From the NCBI GenBank assembly GCA_002308755.1, contig DBVR01000041.1, forward strand, positions 1,440 through 8,288: a DNA stretch of 6,849 nt. The letters run 5' to 3'. The translations under genes and the position numbers were made by a program. Source of the stretch: Christensenella sp. UBA1259 (GTDB lineage Bacteria > Bacillota > Clostridia > Christensenellales > Borkfalkiaceae). Positions 1 through 4,894 of the stretch are shown here, one piece after another. Within the stretch, counting starts at the first letter, position 1. Every line of letters begins with the position of its first letter. The notes under the pieces were generated by a model. It was given only the letters and a program-made list of their open reading frames with translations, searched no databases and was not told where the DNA came from.

Positions 1-22
1 TCTTGCGGCGGCGAAAGTGTTT

Positions 23-793
23 TTACCGTTTTACGTCTTCTATATACGCTATGACCGAACTGCCCGTAAGGTTTTCGAGTTCGTCTCCGCTCCTTACCGT
101 ATTATCGGTAAGATATATGATCGCGGCTATCGCCGCCCCTATGAAAAGCCCCAAAACCGTCGATATAACGATTATCCTTGCCGTTTTGGTGCTGACAGAG
201 ACCGTGGCGTAATTCTGCGCGGGTTTGAGTTCAATGTCTTCACCCACAATAAGTCCCTGTATTGTGCTGCCTTCTTCGTCCGCGCCCTGTATCGTTTCGT
301 TGGAACTAGTTATCACGGCGTCCAACTTGTTTTTGGCGATACTGCTTTCCGAGTCCGAATAGGATATCGAAAAGATAAGGTTGTTCGCCGAATAGGATAC
401 GGAAACCTTTTTCGCCGATATGTCGCCGGAGTTTTCGCCGTAAGTTCCCTTATACGCGGCGTCCGCTCTGCTTATGAACAGACCGGAAGTAAGATATACC
501 GCAAGGTCCGGAAGGTATCTCTTCGCAAGCGTCGCGTTGTTCGCTACCGTACTACCGGAACTCCCCGTCGATACGTTGAGTTCGGTAACGTTGACAACGA
601 ACATCACCGATTTCGTGGCGGTATAAACGGGTTTGTCCTTTACCCTTGCATACACTACCCCCGCCGCAAGACCTAAGATAGTCGTTACGACGAGAAGTAT
701 CCAGAATCTTCTCAAAACGTTAAGGACGGTAATGAAATCCACACCGCTTTTTTCGGTTACGACTGCGTTTTCAGTCTGCAAGCGTTCTTCCAC
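23..793 (-). CDS. Wzz/CpsC-type chain-length determinant protein (second of tandem pair)
   Basis: This is a 256-residue inner-membrane protein with the layout of Wzz/YveK/CpsC polysaccharide co-polymerases: a short cytoplasmic N-terminus, TM1 at about residues 31-49, an extracytoplasmic domain of about 155 residues, TM2 at about 206-228, and a short cytoplasmic tail. Family-like features are YTATKSVMFV just after TM1 and the tail DNTVRSGDELENLTGSSVIAYI, which matches the usual region after TM2 although the family's common proline is missing. No C-terminal kinase domain is fused, as is usual in Bacillota, where a separate CpsD/YveL tyrosine kinase is the partner; none is visible here. The start is GTG, chosen because AAAGGAGGT lies 5 bases upstream. 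The gene overlaps the end of the preceding paralogue by 23 bases. In this family the role is control of chain length and export of exopolysaccharide or capsule. The family call is firm; the polymer is unknown. Confidence 0.82.
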   Translation of the reverse strand: MEERLQTENAVVTEKSGVDFITVLNVLRRFWILLVVTTILGLAAGVVYARVKDKPVYTATKSVMFVVNVTELNVSTGSSGSTVANNATLAKRYLPDLAVYLTSGLFISRADAAYKGTYGENSGDISAKKVSVSYSANNLIFSISYSDSESSIAKNKLDAVITSSNETIQGADEEGSTIQGLIVGEDIELKPAQNYATVSVSTKTARIIVISTVLGLFIGAAIAAIIYLTDNTVRSGDELENLTGSSVIAYIEDVKR

Positions 794-798
794 GATTT

Positions 799-807
799 AC
801 CTCCTTT
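799..807 (-). promoter_or_regulatory. Strong Shine-Dalgarno that fixes a GTG start
   Basis: AAAGGAGGT on the minus strand ends 5 bases before the GTG at 793-791. It lies inside the last codons of the upstream paralogue. It supports GTG as the real start of the second Wzz-like gene, and it should let that gene be translated even though the upstream reading frame is interrupted. Confidence 0.8.
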
Positions 808-1076
808 ACGTCTTCTATATAGGCTATCACGGCGGAACCCGTAATGTTTTCAAGCGTTTCCCTGTCCTTTACGGTGTTGTCGAGTGCGTATTTTACGAAT
901 ACCACCAAAGCCGCGAGTACCACGCCCAAGAGAACGGATATAAGTATTATGTTTCTCGTAGATATATCGACGGAAACCGAAACTCTGTCCACACTATCGG
1001 TAAGTTCTATTATCTTAGAAGTTACCCCGCCGAAATAATCGGTTATTTCGTGATTTGCGGCTACCGCGAGTATCCT

Positions 1077-1634
1077 TTATTTTCCCTTCGCCGCCTGCCT
1101 ATCAAAACCCTTTACCGATATGGTGAAACTGAACATGTCGGTAGTAGAACTCGACGAACGGGACGTCGACGCCTTCGAACCTACGTTGTCGGCGGTGAAA
1201 TAATTGAACTGCGCGATTTCTTCTTCGGAAAGAAGGGGATAATCTTCGGGATGTGCTTTAAGTTTATCTATAAACGCGTCTATGCCGAGGTTATCGGGAT
1301 TTTTGTTGCCGTAGTTAAGGTAATAGGCGTAATAACCGTTAGCGGTATCCGTAACGACGCCCGTACGGCAAAAAGCCACAGCCGTATCTATATATGCGGT
1401 CCTGGCGTTGTAGATTTTCGTTGCCCTCTGACTGTCGTCGGTCGCGCCGACTTCGGCGACATAACTCACTGTTTCCGTTGCGGTATAATAAGGTTTTCTC
1501 ACCTTGGCGTACGCCGCGCCGAGAATCCCCGCAAGGACTATTATTATAAAGATCAGCAAAAGGTTAGCGCGGAATATAGCGAATATTTCGCTGAACGTTA
1601 TGCCCTTTTGCAATTGAGAATTTTCTTCGTTCAT
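1077..1634 (-). CDS. Truncated Wzz-like protein, the part translated before the TAA
   Basis: If the TAA is real and read as stop, the product is a 185-residue protein ending in AAKGK. It keeps the N-terminal transmembrane helix and most of the extracytoplasmic domain, but loses TM2 and the cytoplasmic tail through which this family normally engages its kinase or polymerase partner. The ATG start has GGGGAG 11 bases upstream (1651-1646), a somewhat long spacing, and lies about 44 bases downstream of the predicted transcription start. A Ser-rich stretch (about residues 156-164) lies shortly before the break. The fragment is unlikely to work as a normal chain-length regulator on its own. Intact homologues in this family span the membrane twice. 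Confidence 0.6.
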   Translation of the reverse strand: MNEENSQLQKGITFSEIFAIFRANLLLIFIIIVLAGILGAAYAKVRKPYYTATETVSYVAEVGATDDSQRATKIYNARTAYIDTAVAFCRTGVVTDTANGYYAYYLNYGNKNPDNLGIDAFIDKLKAHPEDYPLLSEEEIAQFNYFTADNVGSKASTSRSSSSTTDMFSFTISVKGFDRQAAKGK

Positions 1635-1654
1635 CTGTATGGTTTCTCCCCGCC

Positions 1655-1669
1655 GCGGAAAGTTTCCGC
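1655..1669. repeat. Odd palindrome in the 5' leader of the wzz-like pair
   Basis: GCGGAAAGTTTCCGC consists of perfect 7-base arms around one central base. It lies about 10-25 bases downstream of the predicted transcription start and just upstream of the Shine-Dalgarno. With a one-base centre it suits a dimeric repressor operator better than an RNA hairpin, but no regulator is identified and chance cannot be excluded. Confidence 0.3.
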
Positions 1670-1684
1670 CCTGCGTTGTAGCAT

Positions 1685-1713
1685 ATTATACCAAAAATAC
1701 GGTGAAAAATCAA
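1685..1713 (-). promoter_or_regulatory. Sigma-A type promoter of the wzz-like genes
   Basis: On the minus strand, TTGATT (1713-1708) and a perfect TATAAT (1690-1685) are separated by exactly 17 bases. The predicted start is near 1678, giving a leader of about 44 bases before the ATG at 1634. It lies in the 134-base gap after the mscS-like gene, so the wzz-like pair has its own promoter. I see no convincing intrinsic terminator between the two, so some read-through from the channel gene is possible. Confidence 0.75.
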
Positions 1714-1768
1714 CGGTTTTTACACCCGATCCGCATAGAGCGGCGGTGGTATTATTGCCCGTAAGTTT

Positions 1769-2734
1769 TTATTTATCCTTTTTTTCGGCTTTTTTCTTTT
1801 TTTCTTTCTCCGCCTTTTTGGAATCTACTTTCTTTTTGACCTTTTCCATAAAATTGTCGCCGCCTTCTTTCTTTCTCGCCTTTTCCTTTCTTTCGGGAAG
1901 GGGGCTGTTATCGAAGGGCAAGGTTGCCGCACCGCGTTTTTCACGCACTTCCACCTGCCGATAGGGAATTACGATGCCGTTCTTTTTGAATTCGTTGTAA
2001 ACGTTTTCCATAAGGTAGTAGTAAACGTCCCAGTAGTCTTCGGAATCGCACCAGCAGTTGGAGAAAAAGTCGAGACTGCTTTCTCCTATCGTTTTAAGTT
2101 TGCAGAACGGTTCGGGATCGAGATATACTTTACCGTTGCTTCTCATAACGCCGATAACCGTGCGTTTAACGAGTTCGACGTCCGATTCGTAGGCGACGGA
2201 AAATGTGATGTCCACCCGTCTTTTGGGATTCGCGCCGGCGTTTACCACCGCGCTGTTGACTATCGTCGAGTTGGGGATAGTTACCTTCTTGTTATCGAGA
2301 GTGGTAAGCGTGGTGAATAAAAAGTTTATTTCCGTAACGCACCCGCTTATATCCCCCACCGTTATAAAGTCGCCTTTTTTAAGCATGTGCGAAGAAACTA
2401 TCACTATGCCGTTGGCAAGGTTAGCGATATTCGATTCCAGCGCCATGCCGATGGCGAGAAGAACAGCAGACACGGCGGTCAGCATACCCGTTATCTCCAC
2501 CCCGACGACGCTTAACAAAACGAGAATAAGCGTCAGCCAGAAAACGAATTTGAATATCGCGAGCAAAAATCTTTTCGCCACGGGTTCCATACGTCTGAAA
2601 ACGCCGGACATAATTTTAAGCAGTATCTTTATCACGATTATCCCGATGATAAGCACGGCGAAAAATCTGACGTACGACATATAATTTTCCGCAAAATAGT
2701 TCTTAATGGTTTCCCAAATCGCTTCGAAATCCAT
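1769..2734 (-). CDS. MscS-family mechanosensitive ion channel with a lysine-rich C-terminal tail
   Basis: This 321-residue membrane protein belongs to the small-conductance mechanosensitive channel family, which opens under membrane tension to release solutes during hypo-osmotic shock. Three hydrophobic segments are visible at about residues 21-42, 57-79 and 82-117. The third has the Ala/Gly-rich pore-helix pattern AVSAVLLAIGMALESNIANLANGI. The beta domain follows, with KKGDFITVGDISGCVTEI and the hallmark LDNKKVTIPNSTIVNSAVVN (about 146-165). The alpha/beta cytoplasmic domain ends near IPYRQVEV (256-263). About 55 further residues are strongly charged and dominated by Lys and Glu; this tail is not part of the core family fold. 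The ATG start has TTAGGAG 6 bases upstream, and a TTGACT/TATACT promoter lies just before it. The family is clear; gating and ion selectivity cannot be read from sequence. Confidence 0.92.
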   Translation of the reverse strand: MDFEAIWETIKNYFAENYMSYVRFFAVLIIGIIVIKILLKIMSGVFRRMEPVAKRFLLAIFKFVFWLTLILVLLSVVGVEITGMLTAVSAVLLAIGMALESNIANLANGIVIVSSHMLKKGDFITVGDISGCVTEINFLFTTLTTLDNKKVTIPNSTIVNSAVVNAGANPKRRVDITFSVAYESDVELVKRTVIGVMRSNGKVYLDPEPFCKLKTIGESSLDFFSNCWCDSEDYWDVYYYLMENVYNEFKKNGIVIPYRQVEVREKRGAATLPFDNSPLPERKEKARKKEGGDNFMEKVKKKVDSKKAEKEKKKKAEKKDK

Positions 2735-2758
2735 AATCTTCTCCTAACCGATATAACA

Positions 2759-2787
2759 AGTATAATAAAAGTGCGGGAAAAAGTCAA
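2759..2787 (-). promoter_or_regulatory. Sigma-A type promoter of the mscS-like gene
   Basis: On the minus strand, TTGACT (2787-2782) and TATACT (2764-2759) are separated by 17 bases. Initiation is expected near 2752, about 18 bases before the ATG at 2734. It is back to back with the aromatic operon promoter, with 44 bases between the two -35 boxes (2788-2831). I see no recognisable operator in that spacer. Confidence 0.75.
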
Positions 2788-2831
2788 TCGTTTGCGGGCG
2801 GTAAAAATCGTATTCTCACGCATAAAAACAG

Positions 2832-2861
2832 TTGACAAGGGGCGGGGAAATCTAATATAAT
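2832..2861 (+). promoter_or_regulatory. Consensus sigma-A promoter of the aromatic (aro) operon
   Basis: A perfect TTGACA (2832-2837) and a perfect TATAAT (2856-2861) are separated by 18 bases. Initiation is expected near 2868, only about 14 bases before the leader peptide ATG. A promoter this strong suggests that output is set mainly downstream, by the attenuator that follows. A short inverted repeat, GGAAA (2846-2850) and TTTCC (2863-2867), brackets the -10 box; it is too short to call an operator. Confidence 0.88.
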
Positions 2862-2881
2862 GTTTCCGTAAGAGGCAAAAA

Positions 2882-2953
2882 ATGAAGATTTTTACCGTTA
2901 ACTTCTATTTCGGATATTACTTTAAGAAGCCGTATTCGCGCAGTATCGGTTAG
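2882..2953 (+). CDS. Phe/Tyr-rich leader peptide of the aro operon attenuator
   Basis: This 23-codon reading frame begins with MKIFTVN and ends with TAG. Phe is at positions 4, 8, 10 and 14 and Tyr at 9, 12, 13 and 18, so 8 of 23 residues are aromatic, clustered in FYFGYYF (8-14); there is no Trp. AGAGG (2871-2875) lies 6 bases before the ATG and the promoter is immediately upstream. The composition matches the end products of the operon it precedes (DAHP synthase, prephenate dehydrogenase), as in the pheA and trp leader peptides of enterobacteria. The peptide itself is unlikely to have a function. Its translation is the sensor: scarcity of charged tRNA-Phe or tRNA-Tyr would stall the ribosome at codons 8-14, leaving downstream segment 2940-2951 free to form the antiterminator. 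Confidence 0.88.
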   Translation: MKIFTVNFYFGYYFKKPYSRSIG

Positions 2954-2999
2954 TTTTTGCTTTTTATAAAAAGGGAAACCAAGGATCGACCGGTATTGC
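2940..2999 (+). promoter_or_regulatory. Antiterminator of the aro attenuator
   Basis: Segment GCAGTATCGGTT (2940-2951), the last leader codons plus the first base of the stop, can pair over 12 positions with GACCGGTATTGC (2988-2999): nine Watson-Crick pairs and three G-U pairs. The second segment includes most of the 5' arm and all of the loop of the terminator hairpin, so the two structures exclude each other. A small AU hairpin, CTTTTT/AAAAAG (2960-2973), sits in the connecting loop. A ribosome stalled in the FYFGYYF codons would leave 2940-2951 exposed, favouring read-through. A ribosome at the TAG would cover it, favouring termination. A weaker alternative, GATATT (2913-2918) with AGTATC (2942-2947), could act as the 1:2 pause or protector hairpin. 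Pairing was done by eye; energies were not computed. Confidence 0.75.
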
Positions 3000-3020
3000 A
3001 TCGGTCGATTTTTTTATTTT
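2985..3020 (+). terminator. Intrinsic terminator (attenuator) upstream of aroF
   Basis: ATCGACCG (2985-2992) pairs perfectly with CGGTCGAT (3002-3009). A further G-U and an A-U pair can extend the stem inward to a five-base loop. The stem runs directly into seven T, an A and four T. It lies after the leader peptide stop and before the aroF ribosome binding site, with the operon promoter upstream of it. Its position therefore marks it as a conditional attenuator and not the end of a gene. Confidence 0.9.
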
Positions 3021-3040
3021 GATCCGTAAGGAGTGGCGTT

Positions 3041-4060
3041 ATGATAATCGTAGTAAAAAGAGAACACGAACAAAAACAACTCGACAACCTTATAAAGTGG
3101 GTAAGGGCGCAAGGTGTGGAAACCGACACTTCCGTCGGCAGTAATTCCACTATAATCGGGCTCGTCGGCGACACCAGCAAGATAGATATCGATCTTTTAC
3201 GGTCTTTGGACATAGTGGAAGACGTAAAAAGAATACAGGAGCCCTATAAGTGCGCCAACCGTAAGTTCCACCCCGAAGATACGATAGTGGACGTTGCGGG
3301 ACATAAGTTCGGCGGAAACCATTTCCAGATAATCGCGGGGCCCTGTTCCGTGGAATCGGAAAAACAGATAATTTTCGTCGCCGAAAAGGTAAAGGAAGCG
3401 GGCGCGACGGTGCTTCGCGGCGGGGCGTTCAAACCGAGAACTTCCCCATACTCTTTTCAGGGGTTAAGGGAAGACGGATTAAAACTTCTTTTAAAAGCCA
3501 AAGAAGAAACGGGTATGCCGATAGTTACCGAAATAATGAGCGTAAGGCACATAGACCTTTTTAAGGACGTCGATATAATACAGATAGGCGCAAGGGATAT
3601 GCAGAACTTCGAACTTCTAAAAGAAATCGGCAAACTCAGAAAACCCGTTCTGTTAAAACGCGGGCTTGCCAACACCGTAGAAGAGTGGCTTATGAGTGCG
3701 GAATACGTTATGTCGGAAGGCTGTAAGGATATAATACTCTGCGAACGCGGAATACGGACTTTCGAGCCGTACACGAGAAACACTCTCGATCTTTCCGCCA
3801 TACCCCTTCTAAAAGAACTCACTCACCTGCCCGTTATCGTCGATCCGTCGCACGCTTCGGGGATAGCAAGGCTGGTCGCTCCCCTATCTTTCGCGTCGGT
3901 GGGCGCGGGGGCGCACGGGCTTATGATAGAAGTGCATAACGACCCGCAAAAGGCGTTGTGCGACGGCGCGCAGTCGTTGCGTCCCGAACAGTTCAAAGAT
4001 CTCGTGAAGAAGATCGACGTGATGCTGCCCGTCGTAGGCAAAGAAAGGGACAAAGCATGA
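3041..4060 (+). CDS. aroF: 3-deoxy-7-phosphoheptulonate (DAHP) synthase, type I-beta with N-terminal ferredoxin-like domain
   Basis: This cytosolic enzyme condenses phosphoenolpyruvate and erythrose 4-phosphate to DAHP, the first committed step of the shikimate pathway (EC 2.5.1.54). At 339 residues it matches the Thermotoga-like type I-beta length. Residues 1 to about 66 form the small ferredoxin-like regulatory domain, followed by a linker with EPYK and FHPEDT and then the TIM barrel. Visible motifs are GPCSVES (100-106), LRGGAFKPRTSPYSFQG (125-141), QIGARDMQN, LLKRG and IVDPSHASG. The metal ligands expected for the family are present as Cys102, His271, Glu297 and Asp308. The ATG start has AAGGAG 7 bases upstream (3028-3033). 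In Thermotoga this N-terminal domain mediates feedback inhibition by Tyr and Phe; similar control here is inferred. Transcription passes through the leader attenuator. The gene ends in an ATGA overlap with tyrA. Confidence 0.97.
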   Translation: MIIVVKREHEQKQLDNLIKWVRAQGVETDTSVGSNSTIIGLVGDTSKIDIDLLRSLDIVEDVKRIQEPYKCANRKFHPEDTIVDVAGHKFGGNHFQIIAGPCSVESEKQIIFVAEKVKEAGATVLRGGAFKPRTSPYSFQGLREDGLKLLLKAKEETGMPIVTEIMSVRHIDLFKDVDIIQIGARDMQNFELLKEIGKLRKPVLLKRGLANTVEEWLMSAEYVMSEGCKDIILCERGIRTFEPYTRNTLDLSAIPLLKELTHLPVIVDPSHASGIARLVAPLSFASVGAGAHGLMIEVHNDPQKALCDGAQSLRPEQFKDLVKKIDVMLPVVGKERDKA

Positions 4061-4893
4061 AAAACATAGGGATAATCGGCTTGGGACTTATAGGCGGTTC
4101 TTTTGCGAAAGCCGTAAAAGCAAGCGGAAAATACACGGTATTCGGGTGCGATAAAGACGCAAAAACCGAAAACGCGGCGATAAAAGATCAGGCGATAGAC
4201 TTTATCCTTACGGAAGAAAACGCAAAAGATATCGACCTTTTAGTCAGCGCGGTAACGGTGGGCGTTTTCAAAGACGCGACGGAAAGATTTCTGCCGTTTT
4301 TAAAAGGCGGCGCGACGGTAATAGACTTCGGCGGAGTCAAAAGACGGCAGGTCGCGACCATGGAAAAATGGAAAAAAGACTTCCCCGCCCTTAAATTTTT
4401 CGGCGGACACCCCATGGCGGGAAAGGAAAGGTACGGGTACGTAAATTCCGACGGCGAACTGTTTAAAAACGCCTTTATGATAATCGTGCCGACGGCAAGT
4501 ACTGTCCCCGAAGACCTTAAAACCGTGTTTTACGACGCGGGATTCGGCAGAATAACCGAGACCGACGCCGAAACGCACGACGAGATAATAGCCTACACTT
4601 CCCAACTTTGCCATATAGTTTCTTCGGCGTTCGTGAAAAATAAAACGGCGATGCGTTCCGCGGGGTTTTCGGCGGGGAGTTTAAAAGACCTTACGAGAGT
4701 GGCAAGACTTTCCCCCAATACCTGGACGGAACTTATATTATCCAACCGCGAAAACGTCCTTTCGGAACTCGACGAGTTTATAGATAATCTTCAAAAGTAC
4801 AGAAACGCCGTAAGTAACGGCGATAAGGACGGACTTTCGGGGCTTTTTGCCGAAGGAAACTTATTAAAAGAAAAACTCGACGGAGAAAAATAG
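4057..4893 (+). CDS. tyrA: Prephenate dehydrogenase
   Basis: This 278-residue enzyme oxidatively decarboxylates prephenate to 4-hydroxyphenylpyruvate with NAD(P), the tyrosine-specific branch. The N-terminal Rossmann domain shows GIIGLGLIGGS (4-14), the nucleotide-binding glycine motif. GGHPMAGKE (116-124) carries the expected catalytic His118. HDEIIAYTSQLCH (174-186) is a typical family signature, and SLKDLTRVARLSP (208-220) contains the conserved arginines of the C-terminal helical domain. Position 93 is Gly in DFGGVK, where many homologues have Ser. No ACT domain follows, unlike the longer Bacillus-type enzyme, so feedback control probably rests on AroF and the attenuator. The ATG overlaps the aroF stop (ATGA) and has AAAGGGA about 6 bases upstream. 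The frame is open further upstream to 3958, but only as a shadow of aroF. Coenzyme preference, and arogenate use as an alternative, cannot be settled. Confidence 0.94.
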   Translation: MKNIGIIGLGLIGGSFAKAVKASGKYTVFGCDKDAKTENAAIKDQAIDFILTEENAKDIDLLVSAVTVGVFKDATERFLPFLKGGATVIDFGGVKRRQVATMEKWKKDFPALKFFGGHPMAGKERYGYVNSDGELFKNAFMIIVPTASTVPEDLKTVFYDAGFGRITETDAETHDEIIAYTSQLCHIVSSAFVKNKTAMRSAGFSAGSLKDLTRVARLSPNTWTELILSNRENVLSELDEFIDNLQKYRNAVSNGDKDGLSGLFAEGNLLKEKLDGEK

Positions 4894-4894
4894 T

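Larger units (their letters stand above)
771..1634 (-). pseudogene. Wzz/CpsC-type chain-length determinant gene interrupted by an in-frame TAA
   Basis: Read as one frame, this region has 288 codons and encodes a complete Wzz-like protein except for an in-frame TAA at 1079-1077 (codon 186). TM1 is at about residues 24-43, followed by the family-like YYTATETVSYVAEV. After the stop, in exactly the same frame, the sequence continues with 101 codons containing TM2 (NIILISVLLGVVLAALVVFV) and the tail DNTVKDRETLENITGSAVIAYIEDVK, nearly the same as the tail of the downstream paralogue. No frame change is needed, so a single base substitution explains the break. Alignment to the paralogue puts the stop opposite Leu (AKGK-stop against AKNKL), so TTA to TAA is a plausible origin. 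The 3' part could start at GTG 992 but has no Shine-Dalgarno there. Alternatives are a sequencing error or programmed readthrough. A sigma-A promoter precedes the gene, so it was, or still is, transcribed. Confidence 0.75.

Noticed and set aside
771..992. Independent small gene starting at GTG 992 on the minus strand
   Set aside because: No Shine-Dalgarno lies before the GTG, and the sequence is in frame with, and clearly the C-terminal part of, the interrupted Wzz-like gene.
1077..1079. Recoding of the internal stop as selenocysteine or pyrrolysine
   Set aside because: The codon is TAA, not TGA or TAG, and the other genes here end normally with TAA, TAG and TGA. A substitution or sequencing error is simpler.
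1714..1768. Intrinsic terminator after the mscS-like gene
   Set aside because: Only a weak CCGC/GCGG hairpin (minus strand) is present, without a following T run, so no terminator is called.
633..1964. Long open frame of 443 codons on the plus strand opposite the wzz-like genes and the end of the channel gene
   Set aside because: Its translation is low-complexity and Arg/Tyr/Ser-rich with no recognisable domain, and it runs antisense through three well-supported minus-strand genes and their promoter. It is a shadow frame.
2846..2867. Inverted repeat GGAAA/TTTCC around the -10 box of the aro promoter
   Set aside because: Five-base arms with a 12-base spacer are easily found by chance, and no known operator matches.
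2862..3040. T-box or other riboswitch upstream of aroF
   Set aside because: No T-box sequence resembling GGGTGG-ACCGCG is present, and the leader is too short for a stem I. The aromatic leader peptide and the paired stems explain the region.
3958..4056. Upstream extension of the tyrA frame inside aroF
   Set aside because: The extra residues are Arg-rich and unlike any TyrA. The Rossmann motif starts just after the Met at 4057, which has a ribosome binding site and the typical ATGA overlap.
4300..4614. Minus-strand open frame of 104 codons within tyrA
   Set aside because: It is antisense to a well-supported gene and shows no domain of its own; it is a shadow of codon bias on the opposite strand.
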